Part shown: positions 1 to 5,892 of the stretch, piece by piece
Layout: every line of letters begins with the position of its first letter
How positions within the stretch are numbered: the first letter of the stretch is position 1
Source of the DNA: Desulfobacterales bacterium
GTDB lineage: Bacteria; Desulfobacterota; Desulfobacteria; Desulfobacterales; Desulfobacteraceae
Assembly: GCA_022361095.1 (NCBI GenBank)
Contig: JAKSBO010000926.1
Coordinates: 1 to 6,193 of the forward strand
Direction: 5' to 3'
Length of the DNA stretch: 6,193 nucleotides
Made by a program: the position numbers and the translations under genes
The notes under the pieces: model-generated
What the model was told of the DNA's origin: nothing
Databases searched by the model: none
The model's input: only the letters and a program-made list of their open reading frames with translations

Positions 1-231
1 CAAAACACTCCAGGCCGTATTGGTCAACTCATGAATCATCTCCTTTTTTCTATCCATCACACTGCGTTCAAACATTGGAATAATAATTGCGTAAAACGAA
101 ACAATAAACATGACGATGCTCACGACACCCAACACCGTTGACACGACGATACCCGATGTAAACTTTTCGCTGTTTTCTTCCTCTAGGTTATTGTATATCA
201 ACGTCATTAGCTTCTTGTGTATCAATGTCAT
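1..231 (-). CDS. N-terminal fragment of a membrane-anchored Cache-type sensor protein (partial, runs off the left edge)
   Basis: The minus-strand frame is open from an ATG at 231 to the window edge, giving 77 codons of a longer gene. A short charged cytoplasmic leader (residues 1-27) precedes one strongly hydrophobic segment at about residues 28-51. This is followed by PMFE and a charged KKEMIHELTNTAWSVL stretch. It resembles the segment at the first membrane helix of the sensor at 3182-5767 (PLFE, then KKLMVKELTATAASVI). That junction is typical of the start of an extracytoplasmic single Cache domain. By homology the missing part should contain the Cache ligand-binding domain, but its output domain cannot be known from here. 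An in-frame stop lies upstream of 231 with no other ATG in between, so the start is either 231 or the second ATG at 207. Neither has a strong ribosome binding site. Family membership rests on similarity to the intact sensor. The product is inferred to be an inner-membrane sensor. Confidence 0.75.
   Translation of the reverse strand, partial: MTLIHKKLMTLIYNNLEEENSEKFTSGIVVSTVLGVVSIVMFIVSFYAIIIPMFERSVMDRKKEMIHELTNTAWSVL
184..231 (-). repeat. In-frame 24-bp tandem duplication at the gene start
   Basis: Two adjacent 24-base units (184-207 and 208-231) match at 20 of 24 positions. On the minus strand each begins with ATG and they encode MTLIHKKL and MTLIYNNL, so the duplication keeps the frame and gives two possible start codons 24 bases apart. 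The four mismatches suggest it is not a very recent event. It adds eight residues to the cytoplasmic leader of the partial membrane protein, or it moves the real start to 207. Confidence 0.75.
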
Positions 232-375
232 TCGCTTAACCCCATTGTTGCAGAAGTCATGAAGATTAGTATCTCAAGGCATCAAAATTTCATTTTACCG
301 TTTATGCTGTGCCGGGTACACGGACCCACCAACATACACATTCGACAAGAGTTGAACCACCGAACATATCTTCTT

Positions 376-404
376 AATATAACAATTCATATGTTACGGG
401 TAAA
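376..404 (-). promoter_or_regulatory. Possible sigma-70-type promoter for the leftward partial sensor gene
   Basis: Read on the minus strand, TTTACC (404-399) and TATATT (381-376) are separated by 17 bases, a reasonable but imperfect match to a -35/-10 pair. Transcription would start near 369, leaving a leader of about 140 bases before the ATG at 231. The region is AT-rich, so a chance match is quite possible. Confidence 0.3.
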
Positions 405-426
405 TATATTTTTCCACTTCAAAATA

Positions 427-498
427 CCGGCCATCTTCGGCCGGGCGCAAGATACCCAAGAGCTACTGATATTATATATGTCCTGCCCGAAGCAGGAC
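427..498. other. Two short GC-rich inverted repeats in the divergent region
   Basis: CCGGCC at 427-432 pairs with GGCCGG at 439-444 around a 6-base loop. GTCCTGC at 480-486 pairs with GCAGGAC at 492-498 around a 5-base loop. They stand out in otherwise AT-rich DNA. The second is followed on the plus strand only by a broken T-rich stretch (about 507-538), so a terminator is not convincing. They could be protein-binding palindromes or RNA hairpins. No function is recognised. Confidence 0.4.
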
Positions 499-603
499 TG
501 AGGCCGATTTTGAGCTTTTGGCTATCTTTTTTAATTTTGATTGTCAAATCAAGGCATTGTTTTAATAGGACAAAGCTGCGGCCTCAAAAGTAAAAAAGTA
601 AAT

Positions 604-630
604 TATAATGAATAGTGCTTGCATTCATTA
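604..630 (+). promoter_or_regulatory. Possible -10 element overlapped by an inverted-repeat operator candidate
   Basis: TATAAT at 604-609 is a perfect -10 consensus but has no good -35 at the expected distance, so the promoter would need activation or is a chance match. Overlapping it, TAATGAAT (606-613) and ATTCATTA (623-630) form a perfect 8-base inverted repeat around a 9-base spacer. A dimeric regulator bound here would sit on the -10 and could block or modulate transcription of the permease gene, which starts about 155 bases downstream. Both the promoter and the operator role are inference. Confidence 0.35.
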
Positions 631-763
631 AAAGAAAGAGGTAGAGATTTTTATCTGGATATTGTTGAGGCAGTGGACCATTTTTCTAACCAAAGTACTT
701 TATTTTAACCCAAGCACACTAAAGTGTATATTGGGAGATCTAAACGAAAGATCGGTAGGGTAG

Positions 764-777
764 GAAAGGAGAAGGAG
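764..777 (+). promoter_or_regulatory. Strong ribosome binding site of the permease gene
   Basis: Two Shine-Dalgarno-like cores follow each other, GAAAGGAG (764-771) and AAGGAG (772-777). The second lies 8 bases before the ATG at 786 and settles that start over the later in-frame methionine at residue 33. A weak hairpin (GATCT 737-741 with AGATC 749-753) lies just upstream in the leader. Confidence 0.8.
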
Positions 778-785
778 ATTAAAAG

Positions 786-2240
786 ATGGTAGCGCACAAT
801 GAAAAACCGTATTACGAACAACGAAAGAAAGCAAGCGAATTCAAAACTCGAGCTGAGTACCTTGATCATGAACTGACTATTATGAAATTTCGTCGCTGGC
901 GGGTCAACCTACCCTTCCGGGATTACAGTATCGAAATTGAGGATGTTGTGCCGGCCCTCGCCGCCACCATTGGAAAGGTTGTAATGGTAACCGCCATGGT
1001 AGCCGCCTTTGCGGACCAGTACGCGCTTTCACCGGCATTTATTGCAGAAAACGTCCGGTATGAAATGCTGATCGCAGGGGCAGTCTTTGTCCTGCTTTTT
1101 TCGGCATTCCTTAATCCGAATTCAAACCTTGCGGGCACCCACGGCCCTATGATCCCCATCATCCCGATTGTCGCGGCAGCCGGCGGACACCCCCTGGCTC
1201 TGGGCATCTTGATCGGTTTATTCGGCCTGATTCTGGCCATCACAAAGGGCGGTTCCAAACTGATGAATCTAACCGGAATCGGAGTCCGCGGAGGCCTTTT
1301 GATCTATTTGGGGGCTGTTGGGCTTATAGGCCAGATCGGTAAACTTGGAAAATGGGGAGCATCAGGCGGCATCGGCACCGTTTCTTTTGCGGTTATCGGC
1401 GTAACAGTGCTTGTATATGCCTACCTGGCGCGTGTTCAGAAACGCTGGTTGGCCATCCCGCTCTGTTCCGCCATTGCAGGTATCCTCGCATTCACAATGG
1501 GGGCGGATTTCACATTTTCCACCCCGCCGGGACTTCCCCATTTTGATCCCATGTGGTGGTGGGGTACCGATACAGGGTGGAAGATGGGACTTCCCAATCT
1601 TGGCCATTTTATCGCCGTTATTCCGTTCTCTATCCTGGCCGTTGCCATGTGGTCGCCCGATTACCTTGGACACCGTGTATTCCAGGAACTCAACTACCCG
1701 AAAGAAGCCAAAGCCGTCCTTATGGACGTGGACGATACCATGATGGTGGCATCGGTTCGCCAGGCCATCGGCTCCTGCCTTGGCGGCGGCAATATCGCCT
1801 CCTCCTGGGGTACATACATGATTCCCGCAGCCATTGCCAAGCGCCCTATTCCCGGCGGTGCGATTCTCACCGGCATCTTCTGCGTGGTAGCAGGCATACT
1901 CGGCTATCCCATGGACCTTGCCATGTGGGAACCTGTTCTGCGGGTGGCCCTTATTGTCGGCGTATTCCTGCCACTCCTTGAAGCAGGGATGCAGATGGTC
2001 AGCAACCATAAGGATTCCCAAAGCGCCGGAACCTGTATCTTTGCCTGCGCCTTTGTAAATCCGGTGTTTGGATGGGCTGCTGCCATGCTCTTGGATAACC
2101 TGGGGCTAATCGGTGATACCGAGCGGGCCAAAACCCTCTCCTGGAATGAAAAACTGATTATTCCGGGTGCCATGTTTATCGTTTGCGTCGTTTCCCTTGG
2201 GCTGGTGGGCCAGCTTCCCGGGATACCCGGCATTTTTTAG
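786..2240 (+). CDS. DUF3360-type polytopic membrane protein, putative permease of the UraA/SLC26-like superfamily
   Basis: The 484-residue product has a soluble, charged N-terminus of about 45 residues. This carries an RAEYLDHEL segment and RRWRVNLPFRDYSIEIEDVVPA just before the first helix. About a dozen hydrophobic segments follow, roughly at residues 54-76, 92-108, 119-132, 135-153, 166-184, 197-215, 220-239, 271-289, 355-373, 383-402, 413-437 and 456-475. Glycine- and proline-rich stretches such as NSNLAGTHGPMIPIIP (112-127) and GSCLGGGNIASSWGTYMIP (329-347) resemble the half-helix substrate-site regions of NCS2/SLC26 carriers. From memory these features and the length match the DUF3360 family, whose substrate I do not know. 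An aromatic loop with three consecutive tryptophans (257-259) is notable. The gene is followed by its own terminator, so it is probably monocistronic. It is visibly richer in GC than the sensor genes around it. Membrane transport is well supported by fold-like features; the substrate (anion, nucleobase or other) is unknown. Confidence 0.85.
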   Translation: MVAHNEKPYYEQRKKASEFKTRAEYLDHELTIMKFRRWRVNLPFRDYSIEIEDVVPALAATIGKVVMVTAMVAAFADQYALSPAFIAENVRYEMLIAGAVFVLLFSAFLNPNSNLAGTHGPMIPIIPIVAAAGGHPLALGILIGLFGLILAITKGGSKLMNLTGIGVRGGLLIYLGAVGLIGQIGKLGKWGASGGIGTVSFAVIGVTVLVYAYLARVQKRWLAIPLCSAIAGILAFTMGADFTFSTPPGLPHFDPMWWWGTDTGWKMGLPNLGHFIAVIPFSILAVAMWSPDYLGHRVFQELNYPKEAKAVLMDVDDTMMVASVRQAIGSCLGGGNIASSWGTYMIPAAIAKRPIPGGAILTGIFCVVAGILGYPMDLAMWEPVLRVALIVGVFLPLLEAGMQMVSNHKDSQSAGTCIFACAFVNPVFGWAAAMLLDNLGLIGDTERAKTLSWNEKLIIPGAMFIVCVVSLGLVGQLPGIPGIF

Positions 2241-2281
2241 AAACGAACTGTAGCCTATTCAGCGAGACAGTTATTTCAAAC

Positions 2282-2311
2282 GCCCGCCAATGCTCGGCAT
2301 TGGCGGGCTTT
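2282..2311 (+). terminator. Intrinsic terminator of the permease gene
   Basis: A perfect 12-base stem, GCCCGCCAATGC (2282-2293) with GCATTGGCGGGC (2297-2308), closes on a 3-base loop and is followed by TTTAT. It begins 41 bases after the permease stop. On the minus strand the trailing sequence is GTTTG rather than a T run, so it acts mainly in the plus direction. It could still weakly stop transcripts from the stress-protein gene that ends at 2368. Confidence 0.85.
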
Positions 2312-2367
2312 ATGTATTGGAAACAACACCAAGCCGCCTTTATTAAAACCGGTTCATTAAATTGCGA

Positions 2368-2859
2368 TTACCGCTGTTTCGGCTTATTTACGCATTCCTC
2401 GCGATAGGGATTAACAGTCATAACAGGACAACATGCCGTTTTTACGACTCTTTCTGCAACACTGCCAAATACGATTCGATTAAAACCTTTATATCCATGC
2501 GTACCCATAATGATAAGCTGCGCGTCCGCCCAGTCAGCATAATTTATAATTGCCTCTGCAATATCACCGGAGATGACTTGCCCATTCACAGTTGACACGC
2601 CCAAAGCATAGAGCTCCTCCTTATGCTTTTCTATAAAGGCGTCCATTCGTTCTTTAGCGGCATTAACCAAATCGTCTCTCATTGCCGGCAGATTCGCCGG
2701 CGGTGTAAAAAATGCGGTATAATCTTCAAATTTTTGAACGACAAAGATAAAGTCAAGATATGCTGAAAATTTTCCGGCAATACACGCTGCAGCCCTGACA
2801 ATCGTTTCTGTATTATCGGAAAAATCAATTGGGGTTACAATACGTTTGATCTCTCTCAT
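2368..2859 (-). CDS. Universal stress protein, UspA family (single domain)
   Basis: The 163-residue product starts MREIKRIVTPIDFSD, the usual beta-1/loop of the Usp fold with the adenine-contacting aspartate. Near its end it carries GTHGYKGFNRIVFGS, an exact G-2x-G-9x-G-S ATP-binding motif, then SVAERVVKTACCPVMTVNP, the typical closing strand. This predicts an ATP-binding, cytoplasmic Usp, which usually acts as a dimer. Length is normal for a single-domain Usp with a short basic tail. The ATG at 2859 is chosen because AAGGAG lies 6 bases upstream; a TTG at 2865 in the same frame abuts that site and is unlikely. The gene converges on the permease gene and diverges from the Cache-PAS-DUF294 sensor. 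Usp genes are often found beside transporter genes in sulfate reducers, but the partner here is not shown by the sequence. Confidence 0.93.
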   Translation of the reverse strand: MREIKRIVTPIDFSDNTETIVRAAACIAGKFSAYLDFIFVVQKFEDYTAFFTPPANLPAMRDDLVNAAKERMDAFIEKHKEELYALGVSTVNGQVISGDIAEAIINYADWADAQLIIMGTHGYKGFNRIVFGSVAERVVKTACCPVMTVNPYREECVNKPKQR

Positions 2860-2865
2860 AAGCAA

Positions 2866-2871
2866 CTCCTT
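2866..2871 (-). promoter_or_regulatory. Ribosome binding site of the universal stress protein gene
   Basis: AAGGAG on the minus strand ends 6 bases before the ATG at 2859 and fixes that start instead of the earlier TTG at 2865. Confidence 0.8.
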
Positions 2872-3169
2872 GTCTTTAGGGTTGAAGACTCATTTTAATG
2901 ACCGTCGCTTTTTTAAAGACCATGGCTGACCCGACAGATCACCTACCAGGCTTCATTCCATAGCCAAGGTTAAAAAATCTGAGCAACTTCCCAAACTTTT
3001 TCATAAAAGATCCAAATACAGTATACAGGGTTTAAGGCAGGCAATCTATATCGGATATAAAATCGGTGAAAAACTGATTTTGTTTTGGCAGACTTTGAAA
3101 AACCGTCTTTTATATGATAACTATTTCCCGTTAAAAGCAGCTCAGGGTTCCCGTTGAAAAACACTGTTC
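2872..3169. other. Divergent control region between the stress-protein and sensor genes
   Basis: About 300 bases without a credible gene; a minus-strand frame at 2970-3164 has no family features. Its right half holds several ordered small elements. These are an odd palindrome TATATC-G-GATATA (3047-3059), a 9-base stem (3059-3067 with 3073-3081, one G-U pair, loop GAAAA), a possible promoter near 3085-3113, and a direct repeat TTCCCGTT at 3125-3132 and 3148-3155. No clear promoter was found for the leftward stress-protein gene. Confidence 0.5.
3085..3113 (+). promoter_or_regulatory. Weak candidate promoter of the Cache-PAS-DUF294 sensor gene
   Basis: TTGGCA (3085-3090) is one base from the -35 consensus. 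After 17 bases comes TTTTAT (3108-3113), a four-of-six match to -10. It would give a leader of about 60 bases. TATGAT (3113-3118) nearby is an alternative -10 but lacks a properly spaced -35. The TTCCCGTT direct repeats would lie just downstream of the start. Confidence 0.3.
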
Positions 3170-3174
3170 AAGGA
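3170..3174 (+). promoter_or_regulatory. Ribosome binding site of the sensor gene
   Basis: AAGGA lies 7 bases before the ATG at 3182, supporting that start for the 861-residue sensor. Confidence 0.7.
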
Positions 3175-3181
3175 TACGGCA

Positions 3182-5767
3182 ATGAAACTTGAAGACCATG
3201 TGAAGCGAACCGAAGAACTTTTTGGTATACCAGGCAAAGATATACACCAATGGCTTGATGGCTTTTTTGATACCACCTCATTTGAAAGGCTGCTTGCAGG
3301 GCAAGGCCCGGCTAATTATGATCCCTATTCCCATAGAAAATTTCGTCATTGCATTGAAGGCTTGGAAGAAGCGTATGAAAAATTTGAGGGCAAATATTCC
3401 AGGGAAGAGATTAAAAATGTATTTGAGACACACGTAAAAGATGACTACAGAGGTTATCTTCCCAAAAGAGAAGACTTTGAAAACGGCACGTTCACAGAGA
3501 AATATCACGATGCCGCAGAAGCTGAAGATAAAAAAATATTGAGCTTTGAAGAGCTTTCCGACTATTTCCAAGGCAAATCCTACAAGTATCAAAAGGAGAA
3601 AAGCGAGAAATTTTTCGACAGCTTTGGCAGCCGCATTGTGCTGCCGACTATATTGGCGATCATCCTCTTTATCAGTTATATATTTTTTTACGTGGTTCCC
3701 CTGTTTGAAGACAACATGCTGAACCAGAAAAAACTGATGGTAAAAGAGCTGACAGCTACAGCCGCAAGCGTAATTACACACTATCAGGAATTAGAAGAAA
3801 AAGGTGTGCTTACCCCCCAAGAGGCCAAGCAGCGGACCATAGATGAAATAAAAACCATGCGCTATGGCAGCGAAAATAAAAATTACTTCTTTGTCATTGA
3901 CATGACCCCTAGAATGATACTGCACCCCTACCGTCCGGAGTTGACAGGCAAGGATTTGAGCAACTACACAGACGAAGAAAATAAAAGCGGCAAAAAACTG
4001 TTTGTTGAATCCGTTCGCATTGTAGAATCCAATGGAGAGGGATATTTAAGATATCATTGGCAATTAAAAGATAACCCCGGCAAAACCGGTGAAAAGCTGT
4101 CATATGTAAAAGGGATTCCCCACAGAGACTGGATTGTTGGTACAGGGATATACATCCATGATATTGCCGAAGAAAAAGAGGCGTTGCAACTGCATATTTT
4201 CCAGATCGTCGGCATTACGGTTGACGGATTATTTATGCTGCTGGCCTACTTTCTTTTACAAAGTAAGCGCATCGAAAATGACCGTAAAAGGGCAGAGGCG
4301 GGTTTAAAAGAGGTTAAAGACCGCTATCGGGCACTGGTCGAGTCTTCCAATGAGGGTTACCTGCTGGCCATGGACGGCAGAGTTGTATACTCCAATTTCA
4401 AGTTGCAGCAAATATTAGGATTTACAAACACTGAGCTGCATAAACCCGATATCTGGGAAATTATATTTCCTGATGTGGAAAACAACAGCGGATTGAAAAA
4501 ACATTTGAGCAGTGTATTCAAAAACGACGCTGATTCCGGAGAGTTTGAAGCGGTAGCTGCGGATTCTGTGGGCAACTGTATTGATGTTATCGTTACAACC
4601 TCCCGCATATTTTTATCTGAAAAACACGGGCATGTTATCTCTTTGCGCCCCATTGTTCGAAAAAACTATATCGGGGTCGAAAGCACCACAAGTATTCCCA
4701 CCGATTACAAACCGATCCATTCCTCGCTTATTAAAGAAATCAAGGAGAGCAATAGAATCGGCCATGTTGTTCAAAACATGAACAAACTTCCCGGTATTAT
4801 AAGGGAAATGATTGACACCGGTGCCAAGCCAAAAGCGTTGTGTATGGTAATCGGCACAACCTATGATGAAGTTATCGTTCGATGTATCGAACTGTCAATA
4901 GATGAAATCGGCCAACCACCGGTTGCTTTTGCATTTCTATCCCTTGGCAGCAATGCAAGGCATGAGATGACCATGTTTTCAGACCAGGATAACGCAATAA
5001 TCTTTGAAGATAACACACAGACAGCTTCGGACATAATAAGGGCATATTTCCTCAAGCTTGGAGACAAGATATGCACCAAGCTCAATGCGTCCGGTTATCA
5101 TTTTTGTTCGGCGGGTATTATGGCGTTACACCCCAAATGGTGTCTTTCTCAAAAAGAGTGGCACAAAAAATTGAATAATATCATAAATGATCCAACGCCT
5201 GACGGGTTCCTTGAGTTCAATGTATTCTTTGACCTGAAATGTACTTACGGCAATATTGATTTGGCAAACTCAATACATTCACAAATTCAATCGTTAATTA
5301 AGCAGAATCCTTTATTTATCAGCTACTACGCAAAGAATGCGTTAACACAGAAAATGCCTGTCAATGTTTTTGGACAGTTAAAAACTGCACGGCAGGATGG
5401 CGCAAGAACCTTAAATCTTAAAGAGGCACTGCGTCCGATTGAGATTTTCTCAAGAATTTATGCCTTAAAACATGCCATTGTTACCCCAAACACAATTAAC
5501 AGACTGAATGAGATTAGAGACAAAGGCGAAATATCCGAATCATTCCATAAAGAGACCGTCTATATATTTAACCATATATGGCGACTGAGGTTTTTCAATC
5601 AAATATTTAAACATACCGGTCTGCACAAAGTGGATGATGAGTTAGACATTGAAGGACTCAATGATATAGAAGCCGAACATCTAAAAGAAGTTGTTTCCAG
5701 GATTTCCACGCTTAAAAGAAAAATAAGTCTTGATTTTATTGAAAGCGTTCCCTCGGAGAAGATATAA
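3182..5767 (+). CDS. Transmembrane Cache-PAS sensor with DUF294 nucleotidyltransferase output
   Basis: The 861-residue product is predicted to be an inner-membrane sensor. Residues 1-112 form a soluble His-, Asp- and aromatic-rich domain (DHVKRTEELFG, IHQWLD, YSHRKFRHCIEG) that faintly recalls DUF6915. A membrane helix lies at about 152-175. Residues 176-330 look like an extracytoplasmic single Cache domain of the sCache_2 type (NYFFVIDMTPRMILHPY; KLSYVKGIPHRDWIVGTGIYIHDI). A second helix lies at about 338-360, then a charged helical linker, and a PAS domain at about 378-492 (YRALVESSNEGYLLAMDGRV). Residues about 510-690 match DUF294. G589-S590 and D601-Q-D603 (LGSNARHEMTMFSDQDNAII) form the nucleotidyltransferase signature, with D684 in FFDLKCTYG a likely third carboxylate. 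Residues about 700-855 are DUF294_C (RPIEIFSRIYALKH; IWRLRFFNQIF). No kinase, GGDEF or methyl-accepting module is present. GlnD-like transfer of a nucleotide to a protein is a family-based guess. Ligand and target are unknown. Confidence 0.88.
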   Translation: MKLEDHVKRTEELFGIPGKDIHQWLDGFFDTTSFERLLAGQGPANYDPYSHRKFRHCIEGLEEAYEKFEGKYSREEIKNVFETHVKDDYRGYLPKREDFENGTFTEKYHDAAEAEDKKILSFEELSDYFQGKSYKYQKEKSEKFFDSFGSRIVLPTILAIILFISYIFFYVVPLFEDNMLNQKKLMVKELTATAASVITHYQELEEKGVLTPQEAKQRTIDEIKTMRYGSENKNYFFVIDMTPRMILHPYRPELTGKDLSNYTDEENKSGKKLFVESVRIVESNGEGYLRYHWQLKDNPGKTGEKLSYVKGIPHRDWIVGTGIYIHDIAEEKEALQLHIFQIVGITVDGLFMLLAYFLLQSKRIENDRKRAEAGLKEVKDRYRALVESSNEGYLLAMDGRVVYSNFKLQQILGFTNTELHKPDIWEIIFPDVENNSGLKKHLSSVFKNDADSGEFEAVAADSVGNCIDVIVTTSRIFLSEKHGHVISLRPIVRKNYIGVESTTSIPTDYKPIHSSLIKEIKESNRIGHVVQNMNKLPGIIREMIDTGAKPKALCMVIGTTYDEVIVRCIELSIDEIGQPPVAFAFLSLGSNARHEMTMFSDQDNAIIFEDNTQTASDIIRAYFLKLGDKICTKLNASGYHFCSAGIMALHPKWCLSQKEWHKKLNNIINDPTPDGFLEFNVFFDLKCTYGNIDLANSIHSQIQSLIKQNPLFISYYAKNALTQKMPVNVFGQLKTARQDGARTLNLKEALRPIEIFSRIYALKHAIVTPNTINRLNEIRDKGEISESFHKETVYIFNHIWRLRFFNQIFKHTGLHKVDDELDIEGLNDIEAEHLKEVVSRISTLKRKISLDFIESVPSEKI

Positions 5768-5807
5768 CGGCCATGACCTGATGGACACAATAAACGATGA
5801 AAAACAG

Positions 5808-5871
5808 TTTAACCACGGAAATTACAGAAATCCATCTTCAGTGTTTTCTATCCTTTCCGTGGTTAAATTTT
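5808..5871. terminator. Long inverted repeat, probable bidirectional terminator between two convergent genes
   Basis: A perfect 14-base inverted repeat, TTTAACCACGGAAA (5808-5821) and TTTCCGTGGTTAAA (5854-5867), flanks a 32-base spacer. The right arm runs into a short T tract (5868-5871), and the left arm is preceded by five A residues (5800-5804), a T tract for minus-strand transcripts. It sits between the sensor stop at 5767 and the stop of the leftward gene at 5893, as expected of a shared terminator. The long loop is less usual for an intrinsic terminator. The CCACGGAAATTACAGAAAT wording recalls dispersed intergenic repeats in Desulfobacterota and related genomes, so it could be a repeat element. 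Confidence 0.65.
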
Positions 5872-5892
5872 CATATACAAAAGAGTTGGAAA

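Larger units (their letters stand above)
232..785. other. Long divergent intergenic region without a convincing gene
   Basis: This stretch of about 550 bases separates the leftward partial sensor gene from the rightward permease gene. An open frame at 217-501 (plus) exists, but it overlaps the start of the minus-strand gene, has no ribosome binding site and has a composition unlike a protein. I therefore regard the region as non-coding. It contains AT-rich patches and several short inverted repeats (listed separately) and a purine-rich end with the permease ribosome binding site. It presumably carries the promoters of both flanking genes. I do not recognise a known riboswitch or a tRNA in it. 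Confidence 0.6.

Noticed and set aside
300..365. tRNA-like wording (a GGTTCAACTC stretch on the minus strand)
   Set aside because: No acceptor stem, D-arm or anticodon arm could be folded around it.
217..501. Plus-strand open frame of 94 codons in the left intergenic region
   Set aside because: It overlaps the start of the minus-strand Cache-type gene, has no ribosome binding site and has no recognisable motif, and its end runs through a hairpin.
480..538. Possible plus-strand terminator (7-base stem followed by T-rich sequence)
   Set aside because: The T-rich part starts about ten bases after the stem and is interrupted, and no plus-strand gene ends upstream.
619..623. Possible sigma-54 -12 element (TTGCA)
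   Set aside because: There is no GG dinucleotide at the required distance upstream.
1362..2021. Long minus-strand open frame (219 codons) within the permease gene
   Set aside because: It is fully antisense to a clear membrane-protein gene. Its His-, Gly- and Cys-rich translation is typical of a GC-rich shadow frame.
2365..2865. Earlier TTG start for the stress protein at 2865
   Set aside because: It directly abuts the AAGGAG site with no spacer, while the ATG at 2859 has a 6-base spacing.
3278..3781. Minus-strand open frame of 167 codons under the sensor N-terminus
   Set aside because: It is antisense to the well-supported sensor. Its Phe-rich, apparently hydrophobic translation is the complement of Lys/Glu-rich codons.
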